A stretch of DNA of 64,000 nt from G11 sp947167445 (lineage in GTDB: Bacteria; Bacillota; Clostridia; Lachnospirales; Lachnospiraceae): contig CAMVID010000004.1 of NCBI GenBank assembly GCA_947167445.1, forward strand, positions 62,001 to 126,000, written 5' to 3'. The notes under the pieces were generated by a model. That model saw only the letters and a list, made by a program, of their open reading frames with translations. It had not been told where the DNA came from and did no database searches. A program made the translations under genes and the position numbers. Shown here piece by piece: positions 1-7,728 of the stretch (position 1 is its first letter; every line of letters starts with the position of its first letter).

Positions 1-179
1 AGGGAGCAGTTATCTCCCTCCAGATCCTTTAGAAGCATCATATCCACGTTTACGGCACCAAAGTCATTCTCCAAAATTGCAATTCTTTGACCCATATTCA
101 GAAGGTGCTTTACGTATTTTCTTATGAAAGTTGTTTTTCCCGAGCCAAGAAAGCCCGTAATCAAATCTACTTTAACCAT
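1..179 (-). CDS. CobW/COG0523-family GTP-binding protein (N-terminal part)
   Basis: Only the first 59 or so codons are in the window; the gene runs off the left edge. The start ATG at 179-177 follows a GGGAAGGC ribosome site. Residues 9-17 form a Walker A loop (GFLGSGKTT) typical of the G3E GTPases CobW, YeiR and ZigA, followed by a helix and the ENDFG motif seen in the COG0523 group. Family members hydrolyse GTP to insert or traffic metals such as zinc, cobalt or nickel. The metal cannot be read from this fragment. The gene is divergent from the LexA-boxed gene at 316, and its promoter overlaps a palindrome (see separate entry). Confidence 0.85.
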   Translation of the reverse strand, partial: MVKVDLITGFLGSGKTTFIRKYVKHLLNMGQRIAILENDFGAVNVDMMLLKDLEGDNCS

Positions 180-210
180 ACTTTGCCTTCCCGATTTGTC
201 TGCCGTACAT

Positions 211-239
211 ATTCTATAAAAAAATAGAACCACAGGCAA
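211..239 (-). promoter_or_regulatory. Promoter of the CobW-type gene with overlapping palindrome
   Basis: Read on the minus strand, TTGCCT (239-234) and TAGAAT (216-211) are 17 bp apart. A perfect inverted repeat, TTCTAT-N6-ATAGAA (212-229), covers the -10 region and looks like a repressor operator. A metal-sensing repressor would suit a COG0523 gene, but the regulator is not known. Confidence 0.55.
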
Positions 240-261
240 TAAAAATTTTCAATTTGTTCGA

Positions 262-290
262 TTTACAAATTCGAACTAATGTTCTATAAT
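262..290 (+). promoter_or_regulatory. Sigma-A promoter with LexA-like SOS box
   Basis: TTTACA (262-267) and a consensus TATAAT (285-290) are separated by 17 bp. The spacer holds CGAAC-TAAT-GTTCT (272-285), which matches the Gram-positive LexA consensus CGAAC-N4-GTTCG at 9 of 10 fixed positions. A repressor bound here would cover the promoter. The downstream gene is therefore a candidate SOS gene; that is inference from the site. Confidence 0.65.
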
Positions 291-315
291 TGGGTCACGA
301 AAAGAGGTGTATGCA

Positions 316-603
316 ATGAAGGCAGATTTAAGACCTGTCGATGTCATCTGCCAGCACTCCAGAGACGGAACCATAAGTCCCATAAGAATCAGGATGGTTG
401 ATGACGACGGTGAATATCAGACTTATACAATAAAGGGATTCAGAGATATGTCCCACCAGGGAACCAAAGAGATGCCTGACGGTGTTTTTATTTCCGACAG
501 AACCCTCGTATATGAATGTAACATAATGACCTTTGGACGCCAGCGCATGATAAGGCTCTACTACGAACCTGCCAGCACCGCCTGGAAGATGACGGCAACA
601 TAG
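316..603 (+). CDS. Conserved small protein, candidate SOS-regulated
   Basis: This 95-aa soluble protein starts at ATG 316, chosen because an AGAGGTG ribosome site lies just upstream; an in-frame GTG at 307 would extend it by three codons but would sit inside that site. It has no signal peptide or membrane segment. It is rich in charged and aromatic residues and looks like a compact beta-rich fold (a DGEYQTY strand and a C-terminal RMIRLYYE strand). I do not recognise a named domain. The LexA-like box in its promoter suggests induction by DNA damage. The gene ends at the base of a large palindrome that may act as its terminator. Confidence 0.75.
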   Translation: MKADLRPVDVICQHSRDGTISPIRIRMVDDDGEYQTYTIKGFRDMSHQGTKEMPDGVFISDRTLVYECNIMTFGRQRMIRLYYEPASTAWKMTAT

Positions 604-605
604 TC

Positions 606-676
606 GGGTGCAGTTTGGGGACAGTCCTGCTTTGCACGCAAGCATGCAAAGACACGACAGTCCCCAAATTGCACCC
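606..676. repeat. Long REP-like palindrome (copy A)
   Basis: The arms 606-626 (beginning GGGTGCAGTTTGGGGAC) and 656-676 are inverted copies with two mismatches. The loop contains a smaller stem, CTTTGCA/TGCAAAG. It fills the gap between the convergent genes at 603 and 678, so it could act as a bidirectional terminator. It shares the core GTGCAATTTGGGG with the palindrome at 21511-21583, which suggests a dispersed REP/MITE-like family. Confidence 0.75.
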
Positions 677-677
677 T

Positions 678-1070
678 CTAGAACTTTATTTCCTTTGGAG
701 CTGCTGTAAAGGAGCTGATTGTTGCAACACCGCCATCGAAATAGAAGACTTCAGTGTTGTCATCATTCTCGTTATACATTCCTCTGAGATTGGGATATTC
801 GTCAAGCATATGCTTCTTGGCTTCCACTCTGTCATCAGATACCAGCTTACCGGTTACACGGATCCATTCGCTTCCGTTGAAAGCACTGATCTCAGCCTTG
901 GGATTGGCATGAAGCTGATGTGAAACAGGTTTAACTTTACCTGTCTGGATGTAAAGTTTACCGTCGAATATAGCGACTGTGCCAAAGGGTCTTACTCTTG
1001 GCTGATCTCCCTCAACAGTAGCAAGATAATAAGTACCGCAAGCCTTTAAAAAATCATAAATTTCCTGCAT
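678..1070 (-). CDS. Pyridoxamine 5'-phosphate oxidase-like flavoprotein
   Basis: The 130-aa sequence fits the PNPOx-like FMN-binding split barrel. The N-terminal helix is followed by YLATVEGDQPRVRPFGT (residues 15-31), the usual first strands of the family, then KLYIQTG and a WIRVTGK strand. Members reduce small molecules or bind FMN/F420; the substrate here cannot be assigned. The start is preceded by GGAGGGCGCTTAA, and the ATG directly abuts the stop of the acyltransferase gene, so it is the last gene of the operon that begins at 3414. Confidence 0.85.
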   Translation of the reverse strand: MQEIYDFLKACGTYYLATVEGDQPRVRPFGTVAIFDGKLYIQTGKVKPVSHQLHANPKAEISAFNGSEWIRVTGKLVSDDRVEAKKHMLDEYPNLRGMYNENDDNTEVFYFDGGVATISSFTAAPKEIKF

Positions 1071-2132
1071 TTAAGCGCCCTCCTTTTGAGTTATGAAATG
1101 ATTAATACACACTTTCATTATGGCATCGGTGACCACTTTAAGTAGCCACCCTCCCACTGTAACCGCAACGGCACAGGCAAGGAAAACTATTGCCTTTCCG
1201 CCCATACTCTCGGGAATCATAATGAATGTGGGGAATACGTAGTCTACAAAGAACATATGGGCAAGATACATGTACATTGTAAGTGCCGCCCATTTCTGAA
1301 TAAGTTTGCTTGACAGGAACCTGCTTCCTGAGGGCAGGAAACAAAAGGCGATTCCAACCACCTCAAATACCAGATACATAAAGTCTCTCTTTGAATAACT
1401 CTTCACAAAGGATGCCGCCCACACGAAAACAAGAAGCAAAGTTCCAATTATTCTAAAGCCGAGAGTCTTAAGTCCTTTTTCCTTAATTAAGGCAGTAATC
1501 TTGTAAGCATAGATTCCAAGGCACATCTCAGCAAAACATCTGAAAAGTCCGAAGTTTCCATAGAATCCCTCAACATCCATTGTGGCGCTCAAAACGCCGC
1601 GATATCTGTAGATATAAGAAATCAGAACCATAGTGATAATGGGGGCCACGAAATTAACGAAGTTGTCATGCCATTTCACGAGGCAATGATAGATAATGAA
1701 TCCGCTAATTATCATAAGAGAAATGAACCAGGTGCTGTTGTTTAGGTTGGTCCAGCCCTCATTTAGTCCAATTCCGTGTAAACCTATAAACTCCAGGAAT
1801 CTGAAGCAGAAATAATAAACTGTTTCCCCGATACCCCTCTGGAAAATCCAGAAGATAAGAATCGGAACGTAGGAAATCACGTATGCGGGACCGATTTTTT
1901 TGATTCTGCTCCATGAATAAGCGGGACCGCTCTTATATCTTGCAGGATTGTTTATATAGGTCTGATAGAGAAGATATCCCGTAACTATGAAGAAAAAGTC
2001 CACACAAAGATACCATCCGCACTGCACTCCCATCTGCTGAAACAGTGGAAAGTGCCCGTCCAGGTGGGCAAAAATCACGCAATAAGTGAACATTATCCTG
2101 AAGAAGGATATCATGTTGCTTTTCTTTTCCAT
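1071..2132 (-). CDS. Acyltransferase 3 family membrane protein
   Basis: The 353-aa protein has about ten hydrophobic segments. It opens with a short basic segment and FFRIMFTYCVIFAHLDGH, the first membrane helix of AT3/OafA-type acyltransferases. The next segment, VDFFFIVTGYLLY (residues 44-56), is the family's second conserved block. Such proteins acetylate or otherwise acylate surface sugars and lipids from the membrane. The acceptor is unknown. GGAGAT precedes the ATG at 2132. It lies between the DUF2804 and PNPOx-like genes in the same operon. Confidence 0.85.
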   Translation of the reverse strand: MEKKSNMISFFRIMFTYCVIFAHLDGHFPLFQQMGVQCGWYLCVDFFFIVTGYLLYQTYINNPARYKSGPAYSWSRIKKIGPAYVISYVPILIFWIFQRGIGETVYYFCFRFLEFIGLHGIGLNEGWTNLNNSTWFISLMIISGFIIYHCLVKWHDNFVNFVAPIITMVLISYIYRYRGVLSATMDVEGFYGNFGLFRCFAEMCLGIYAYKITALIKEKGLKTLGFRIIGTLLLVFVWAASFVKSYSKRDFMYLVFEVVGIAFCFLPSGSRFLSSKLIQKWAALTMYMYLAHMFFVDYVFPTFIMIPESMGGKAIVFLACAVAVTVGGWLLKVVTDAIMKVCINHFITQKEGA

Positions 2133-2151
2133 CAGTTAATATCTCCGTAGA

Positions 2152-3174
2152 TTAATATTTGTTGTGCACTCTTTCTGCAAAGCACATCATATCTTTAATT
2201 TCAAGCTTTGTTCCGTCATCAAGAATGGCCGTTCCGGACATCTTTCCGAAGACCTGATGCTGATCGGACACTATTACCTTAAAGTCTATCTTGGCTGCCC
2301 TGTCAAGAACAGGAACAAAGTTCATTTCAAACCTGCCGTCGGAGGACGTAAAGGTCCAGGGCGACATGTAGGAATCCTCCGGAATGTTGAAGGTTATGTC
2401 ATCAAGCTTATGAGCAACACCATCGTAAAAAAGAATGTTCTCCGTTGCGGCCGTTGTGTTTCCGAAGCCGTATCCGATATTGAATCCAAAGGCATGACCG
2501 TTCAAATCACAGTTACCGGATCCCCAGTTCCAGGTATTGTCATAGGTCCAGACACCGCGCCCCCAATCCAGGGTTCCAAAATCCGTCTCGGGGTTGAACT
2601 CGTAGGTTTTGCCATCAAAGGTTGCCGAACCTGAAGCTCTCATACAGTTAATCTTCTGATTATAGTAGAAGGCGTGTTTTTTATCCCAGGGCGTTGCTAT
2701 GACCATGGTATCCATGTCAGGCTGCTTCATGGTTATATCACACTTAAAAGGCTTTCCTTCAAAGAAGTTCTCAAATTCACAGATGATTCGCCTCTCGCCT
2801 TCACCTTTCACAAAAGACATTTTAAGTCTTCCGTTGTCGTAGACAATGTTGCCCTCCGAAGAGGTTTCAGGGTGATGCATCTTGCCCATGGGAAAAACAT
2901 CAAGAACCGTCTCCGTATGTTCCCAGGGTGTCTCCCCAAATGTAAGAAGGGACACTGACTGAAGACCCACATATCCGTCGTCAGATAAAGTAAATGCACA
3001 GGCAAAGCCCTGTCCCATTACAAGATAGTAATCCCACTCCTTGATTCTGAATTTGGGAGCTTTAATCATGCTCCTTTTGTAGTCCCAGATCTGGCTTCTG
3101 GCCCAACCCGGTTCAGCAATTTCTCCCTTACTGTCAAGAAGAAGCTGTCTGGTGGTAACCTCGTGATTTCTCAT
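2152..3174 (-). CDS. DUF2804 family protein
   Basis: This 340-aa protein matches my memory of DUF2804: an N-terminal ITxxxxLLDxxGxxxxPGWA-like block (RQLLLDSKGEIAEPGWARSQ, residues 9-28), a central RGVWTYDNTWNWGSG stretch near residue 205, and many beta strands, which suggests a carotenoid-hydroxylase-like or lipocalin-type barrel. There is no signal peptide. No reaction is established for the family. A GGGGGATT ribosome site precedes ATG 3174. It lies just downstream of the 66-aa gene and upstream of the acyltransferase, so a shared role in modifying a lipid or sugar is possible but unproven. Confidence 0.8.
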   Translation of the reverse strand: MRNHEVTTRQLLLDSKGEIAEPGWARSQIWDYKRSMIKAPKFRIKEWDYYLVMGQGFACAFTLSDDGYVGLQSVSLLTFGETPWEHTETVLDVFPMGKMHHPETSSEGNIVYDNGRLKMSFVKGEGERRIICEFENFFEGKPFKCDITMKQPDMDTMVIATPWDKKHAFYYNQKINCMRASGSATFDGKTYEFNPETDFGTLDWGRGVWTYDNTWNWGSGNCDLNGHAFGFNIGYGFGNTTAATENILFYDGVAHKLDDITFNIPEDSYMSPWTFTSSDGRFEMNFVPVLDRAAKIDFKVIVSDQHQVFGKMSGTAILDDGTKLEIKDMMCFAERVHNKY

Positions 3175-3213
3175 ATTAATCCCCCATTTCTATTCGCGTT
3201 CGCGAACAGTTTA

Positions 3214-3414
3214 TTATTCCAGTACATCAAAAGAACATCCCTTAGCCCAGGGACTTCCCACATCACATCTGCCGTGATGGTACTCTTTCTTAAAATCTCC
3301 CTCCGGTTTCTCTTCGTCCATCTGAACTTTAATCCTTGAGACTCCGTCATTTGAGAGCTTATCAAGCATGCCGATTATATCATTGATTTCTTTTTCATTG
3401 TATGCGTTTTCCAT
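3214..3414 (-). CDS. Small conserved protein of unknown function
   Basis: This 66-aa, soluble, strongly charged protein is first in a four-gene minus-strand operon. A GTGAGG site precedes ATG 3414. The C-terminal half, from YHHGRCDVGSPWAKG to the end, carries two histidines and two cysteines and could bind a metal, though this is only a reading of residues. I do not know a named family. The 39-bp gap to the DUF2804 gene contains only that gene's ribosome site. Confidence 0.7.
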   Translation of the reverse strand: MENAYNEKEINDIIGMLDKLSNDGVSRIKVQMDEEKPEGDFKKEYHHGRCDVGSPWAKGCSFDVLE

Positions 3415-3434
3415 ATGTTTACCTCACGGGTTTT

Positions 3435-3465
3435 ATTATAACATTTTTATAATATATTTGTTCAA
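3435..3465 (-). promoter_or_regulatory. Candidate promoter for the 66-aa/DUF2804 operon
   Basis: A consensus TATAAT on the minus strand (3440-3435) lies 21 bp upstream of the start codon. The best -35 is TTGAAC (3465-3460) at a long 19-bp spacing, so the -10 is the main support. Confidence 0.4.
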
Positions 3466-3478
3466 ATCAAAAAAACTG

Positions 3479-3508
3479 TTGACACACTATTCCTTGGCAT
3501 GTTATAAG
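3479..3508 (+). promoter_or_regulatory. trp operon promoter
   Basis: A perfect TTGACA (3479-3484) is followed after 17 bp by TTATAA (3502-3507), or after 18 bp by TATAAG. Transcription would start near 3515, just upstream of the T-box leader. Confidence 0.7.
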
Positions 3509-3529
3509 AATATTAATTCAATATGCTAA

Positions 3530-3806
3530 ACCGTTGAAGCGGAGATAACGGCAATGATGCCTTTACAGAGAGCCTGAGGTGCTGAGATTCAGGTGAGAAA
3601 CAAGTTGTCAAATGGACCGCTGAGGGCGTGGGGAACGGCTTAAGGCCTAGTATTCCGCGACGTGAGGCATACGTTAGTTGCCGGAGATATGATGGTATCT
3701 CGCAAAGTGTATGGGGCAGCCCATAAATTCAAGGTGGCACCGCGGATAGTGAACTTAGATTATTCGTCCTTGACAGAAGTTTAATACGTTCTGTCAGGGA
3801 CTTTTT
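3530..3806 (+). promoter_or_regulatory. Trp-specific T-box leader
   Basis: This is a tRNA-sensing leader. The T-box core AAGGTGGCACCGCG lies at 3731-3744. The stem I specifier context is AAATGGACC, giving codon TGG (3613-3615) for tryptophan. The terminator hairpin has arms 3766-3778 and 3789-3801 followed by five Ts. Uncharged tRNA-Trp would stabilise the antiterminator and switch on trpE. The T-box bulge reads TGGC, which pairs with an acceptor end whose discriminator base is G; the tRNA-Trp gene at 23627-23697 has exactly that G. Confidence 0.92.
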
Positions 3807-3815
3807 GTTATCAGA

Positions 3816-3849
3816 AACTCCTTTGGCAGAAGTCAAAGGAGTTTTTTTT
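3816..3849 (+). terminator. Second terminator hairpin after the T-box
   Basis: Perfect arms AACTCCTTTG (3816-3825) and CAAAGGAGTT (3834-3843) enclose an 8-nt loop and run into eight Ts (3842-3849). It ends one base before the trpE ribosome site region, so any trp transcript must pass it. Confidence 0.7.
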
Positions 3850-3864
3850 GCAGGAGGAAAAACA

Positions 3865-5331
3865 ATGGAGTTTAGACCCACACTCGAAGAAGTAAAGCAA
3901 ATCGCAAAGCAGGGGAAATACAATGTGGCCCCCATAAGCTTTGAGATTCTCTCGGACTTCATCACTACCATCGAGGCCATGAGAATTCTCAAAAACGTAT
4001 CAACCCACTGCTACATGCTTGAATCGGCCCAGGCCAATGAAACCTGGGGGCGATACACATTCTTAGGATTCGACCCGAAGCTTGATATCACCTGTGTTGA
4101 CGGTGAAATGAAGGCCGGAAACCTGAAGTTTAAGACTGACAACCCTTCCGCCCACCTAAGACAGATTCTGGCGGATTACAAAAGCCCCCGCTTTGATTAT
4201 CTTCCACCCTTCACCGGCGGTCTGGTTGGCTATTTCTCATATGACTACCTTTGCTACAGTGAACCCACTGTCAAAAGGGAAACAGAGGATTCGGAAGCTT
4301 TCAAAGATGTGGATCTGATGCTCTTTGACAAGGTTATCGCCTTCGACAACTTAAGGCAGAAAATAATCCTCATTGTGAACATGTCACTCTCCGATGTGGA
4401 GGTGGGCTACAACAAAGCAATAATGGAGTTGAACCGCCTTGCAGATCTTTTGAGAAAGGGAGACAAAAAAGATGAACCTGCCGGAAAGCTTAAAGGAGAA
4501 GTCACTCCCCTCTTTGACAAAGAAGAGTTCTGCAACATGGTCAACAAGGCAAAGCATCACATTCACGAGGGCGACATCTTCCAGATAGTTCTCTCAAACA
4601 GATTAAGTGCTCCCTTCGAAGGAAGCCTCCTTAACACCTACAGAATGCTTCGCACCATCAATCCCTCCCCCTATATGTTCTACTTCTCAGGGACGGATGT
4701 GGAGGTTGCGGGTGCTTCACCCGAAACCCTTGTAAAGCTTGAAAACGGAATTCTTCACACCTTCCCTCTTGCGGGAACAAGGCCACGAGGCAAGACCCCT
4801 GAAGAGGACAAGGCCCTTGAAGCCGAACTTCTTGCAGACGAGAAGGAGCTGGCAGAACACAATATGTTGGTGGACCTCGGAAGAAATGATCTTGGTAAAA
4901 TCAGCAAGTTCGGCACCGTGGAAGTTGAGACCTTACATTCCATCGAGCGTTTCTCACACGTAATGCATATAGGTTCCACCGTAAGGGGAGAAATTGACGA
5001 GAACCACGATGCACTGGATGCCATCGAGGCCGTACTTCCCGCAGGAACCCTTTCCGGTGCTCCAAAGATAAGAGCCTGTCAGCTGATTGGCGATTTGGAG
5101 AACAACAAAAGGGGCATCTACGGAGGAGCAATTGGATATATAGATTTTACCGGAAACATGGATACCTGCATTGCAATACGAATCGCCTATAAGAAAAACG
5201 GCAAGGTCTTCGTACGAAGCGGAGCCGGAATTGTAGCAGACTCTGTACCGGAAAAAGAATTTGAGGAGTGCTTAAACAAAGCGGGGTCCTCTCTAAGAGC
5301 TTTAGAACTTGCACAGGAGGAAACACTATGA
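3865..5331 (+). CDS. trpE: Anthranilate synthase component I
   Basis: The 488-aa protein catalyses chorismate plus ammonia to anthranilate, together with TrpG. The N-terminal domain carries the CYMLESA motif of the tryptophan feedback site (residues ~46-52), and the C-terminal chorismate-binding domain has DIFQIVLSNR, GAGIVADSVPEKEF and related blocks. The start is ATG 3865 because CAGGAGG sits 7 bp upstream; upstream in-frame codons run through the terminator hairpin and are not used. The gene is the first of trpEGDCFBA, and its stop overlaps the trpG start by four bases (ATGA), which suggests translational coupling of the two subunits. Confidence 0.97.
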   Translation: MEFRPTLEEVKQIAKQGKYNVAPISFEILSDFITTIEAMRILKNVSTHCYMLESAQANETWGRYTFLGFDPKLDITCVDGEMKAGNLKFKTDNPSAHLRQILADYKSPRFDYLPPFTGGLVGYFSYDYLCYSEPTVKRETEDSEAFKDVDLMLFDKVIAFDNLRQKIILIVNMSLSDVEVGYNKAIMELNRLADLLRKGDKKDEPAGKLKGEVTPLFDKEEFCNMVNKAKHHIHEGDIFQIVLSNRLSAPFEGSLLNTYRMLRTINPSPYMFYFSGTDVEVAGASPETLVKLENGILHTFPLAGTRPRGKTPEEDKALEAELLADEKELAEHNMLVDLGRNDLGKISKFGTVEVETLHSIERFSHVMHIGSTVRGEIDENHDALDAIEAVLPAGTLSGAPKIRACQLIGDLENNKRGIYGGAIGYIDFTGNMDTCIAIRIAYKKNGKVFVRSGAGIVADSVPEKEFEECLNKAGSSLRALELAQEETL

Positions 5332-5897
5332 TTCTTCTGATTGATAACTACGACAGTTTTTCATATAACCTTTACCAGCTGATTGGTGAGTTTTCCCCCA
5401 CCATCAGGGTAATCAGAAACGACGAGATGTCAGTTAAACAGATTAAGGATTTAAACCCCGAATGCATAATCCTCTCTCCCGGCCCCGGAAGGCCTGAGGA
5501 TGCCGGAGTTATTGTGGATGTGGTTAAGGAACTTGGCGGTATTATTCCAATCCTTGGAGTCTGCCTGGGGCATCAGGCCATATGTCAGGCCTTCGGAGCC
5601 ACAGTAACCTACGCAAAGGAATTAATGCACGGCAAACAGTCCGAAACCGAATTTGATATTTCATCTCCTCTTTTTGCGGGATGTCCCAAGTTCGGCCCGG
5701 TGGCCAGATACCACTCCCTGGCGGTTGATGCGGATACAATACCTGATTTCATGAAGATTCTGGCAAGGACCACCGATGGAGAGGTAATGGCCGTGTGCCA
5801 CAAGGATTACCCCATTTACGGATTGCAGTTTCACCCCGAATCAATAATGACCCCCAGCGGGAAACAGATAATAAAGAATTTTATAAAAGGACTTTAA
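5328..5897 (+). CDS. trpG: Anthranilate synthase component II (glutamine amidotransferase)
   Basis: The 189-aa class I glutamine amidotransferase opens with ILLIDNYDSFSYNL, the family signature. Cys79 in GVCLGHQ is the nucleophile, and His169 and Glu171 in FHPES complete the triad. It supplies ammonia to TrpE. It is not fused to TrpD. The start overlaps the trpE stop by four bases, with AGGAGG upstream inside trpE. Similar PabA proteins exist, but the operon context settles the assignment. Confidence 0.96.
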   Translation: MILLIDNYDSFSYNLYQLIGEFSPTIRVIRNDEMSVKQIKDLNPECIILSPGPGRPEDAGVIVDVVKELGGIIPILGVCLGHQAICQAFGATVTYAKELMHGKQSETEFDISSPLFAGCPKFGPVARYHSLAVDADTIPDFMKILARTTDGEVMAVCHKDYPIYGLQFHPESIMTPSGKQIIKNFIKGL

Positions 5898-5917
5898 AGG
5901 ATAAGGAGATACATACC

Positions 5918-6943
5918 ATGATTAAAGAAGCAATTGTAAAAATCGTAAACAAGGAAGACCTCACCTACGATGAGGCATACACAGTAATGAATGAAATAAT
6001 GAGCGGAGAAACCACCGCAACACAGAATGCGGCATTCCTGGCTTCTCTTTCCACAAAGAGTGCAAGGGCCGAGACCACTGATGAGATTGCAGGCTGCGCC
6101 GCAGCCATGAGAGCCCATGCTACGCAGGTCGAAACCGGCATGGACGTCTTCGAAATCGTCGGAACAGGCGGTGACAATGCTCACAGCTTCAACATTTCAA
6201 CCACGTCTGCCCTGGTGGCAGCCGCCGGCGGAATGAAGGTTGCAAAGCACGGTAACAGAGCCGCTTCCTCAAAGTGCGGTACCGCTGACTGCCTCGAAGC
6301 TTTGGGGGTAAACATTAACCAGAGTCCCGAAAGATGTGTTGAACTGTTGAAAGAAGCAGGCATGTGCTTCTTCTTCGCACAGAAATACCACTCTTCCATG
6401 AAGTATGTGGGCCCCATCAGAAAAGAACTTGGTTTCAGAACCGTGTTTAATATCTTAGGTCCCCTCACCAACCCCGGCAAGCCCACTATGCAGCTTTTGG
6501 GCGTTTACGATGATTATCTTGTTGAGCCCCTTGCTCAGGTTCTCATAAGCCTTGGAGTCAAGAGAGGCATGGTTGTCTATGGAATGGATAAGCTTGATGA
6601 AATCTCAATGAGCGCACCTACCAAGATCTGTGAGATTAACGACGGCTGGTTCAAATCATACGTTATAACTCCTGAAGATTTCGGCTTCACCCGCTGTACC
6701 AAGGATGAATTAAAGGGTGGAGATCCCGCTGAGAACGCAAAGATAACGACCGATATTTTAAATGGTGCCAAGGGCCCCAAGAGAGATGCTGTCCTTATGA
6801 ATGCAGGAGCAGCACTTTATATCGGAGGAAAAGCTCCGAGCTTTAAAGAAGGCGTTAAACTTGCCGCCGAAATAATCGATTCAGGCAAGGCTCTTGAAAC
6901 CCTTAAAAAGGTTGTGGAAGTAAGCAACCGTCCGGAGGAATAA
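5918..6943 (+). CDS. trpD: Anthranilate phosphoribosyltransferase
   Basis: The 341-aa enzyme joins anthranilate to PRPP. GTGGD (residues 82-86) and KHGNR (110-114) are the PRPP and anthranilate site motifs. ATG 5918 follows AAGGAGAT and is 20 bp past trpG; the longer upstream reading overlaps trpG and has no support. Its length is normal for the family. Confidence 0.96.
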   Translation: MIKEAIVKIVNKEDLTYDEAYTVMNEIMSGETTATQNAAFLASLSTKSARAETTDEIAGCAAAMRAHATQVETGMDVFEIVGTGGDNAHSFNISTTSALVAAAGGMKVAKHGNRAASSKCGTADCLEALGVNINQSPERCVELLKEAGMCFFFAQKYHSSMKYVGPIRKELGFRTVFNILGPLTNPGKPTMQLLGVYDDYLVEPLAQVLISLGVKRGMVVYGMDKLDEISMSAPTKICEINDGWFKSYVITPEDFGFTRCTKDELKGGDPAENAKITTDILNGAKGPKRDAVLMNAGAALYIGGKAPSFKEGVKLAAEIIDSGKALETLKKVVEVSNRPEE

Positions 6944-6945
6944 AA

Positions 6946-7728
6946 ATGACCATTCTTGATGAACTTGCTGACTTCGCAAGAGTAAGAGTTGAAAAAGCCA
7001 AGGAAATCAAATCAACTGAGGAAATAAAGAAGGAAGCCTTTGCCCTTCCAAAGGGACGATTCAGGTTCGAGAACGCTCTTAAGAAACCCGGCATATCTTT
7101 CATTTGTGAGTGTAAGAAAGCCTCCCCTTCAAAGGGACTTATAGCTCCTGATTTCCCCTATTTAAAGATTGCGGAGGAATACGAGGCGGCAGGTGCAGAC
7201 TGTATCTCGGTTCTCACGGAACCTAAGTGGTTTCTGGGAAGTGATGAATACCTAAGAGAAATCACTTCCAAAGTCTGCACACCCTGTATCAGAAAGGATT
7301 TTACAGTTGATGAGTACATGATTTACGAAGCCAGGCTTTTGGGCGCCGAAGCGGTACTCCTTATCTGCTCCATCCTGACTGAAGCACAGATTAAGGATTA
7401 TATAGGAATCTGTGATGAGCTTGGAATCTCGGCTTTGGTTGAGGCTCACGATGAAGAAGAAGTAAAGATGGCTGTAAGAGCCGGAGCAAGAATCATCGGT
7501 GTAAACAACAGGAATCTGAAGGACTTCTCGGTAGATACAGGAAACAGCCGAAAGCTCAGAGATCTTATACCCGAAAATGTTATCTTCGTCTCCGAAAGCG
7601 GAGTAAAGGATGGAAATGATATAAAAGTTCTCAGAGAAATCGGTGCAGATGCGGTACTTGTTGGTGAAGCCCTCATGAGAGCCCCTGATAAAAAGGAAAA
7701 GCTTAATGAGCTGAGAGGTGTAAAATGA
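6946..7728 (+). CDS. trpC: Indole-3-glycerol phosphate synthase
   Basis: The 260-aa TIM barrel closes the ring from CdRP to indole-3-glycerol phosphate. FICECKKASPSKG (residues ~48-60) has the catalytic lysine motif, and NNRNLKDFSVD and VSESGV are the later phosphate-site loops. It starts two bases after the trpD stop with CGGAGGAA as its ribosome site. It is a stand-alone enzyme and is not fused to TrpF. Confidence 0.96.
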   Translation: MTILDELADFARVRVEKAKEIKSTEEIKKEAFALPKGRFRFENALKKPGISFICECKKASPSKGLIAPDFPYLKIAEEYEAAGADCISVLTEPKWFLGSDEYLREITSKVCTPCIRKDFTVDEYMIYEARLLGAEAVLLICSILTEAQIKDYIGICDELGISALVEAHDEEEVKMAVRAGARIIGVNNRNLKDFSVDTGNSRKLRDLIPENVIFVSESGVKDGNDIKVLREIGADAVLVGEALMRAPDKKEKLNELRGVK

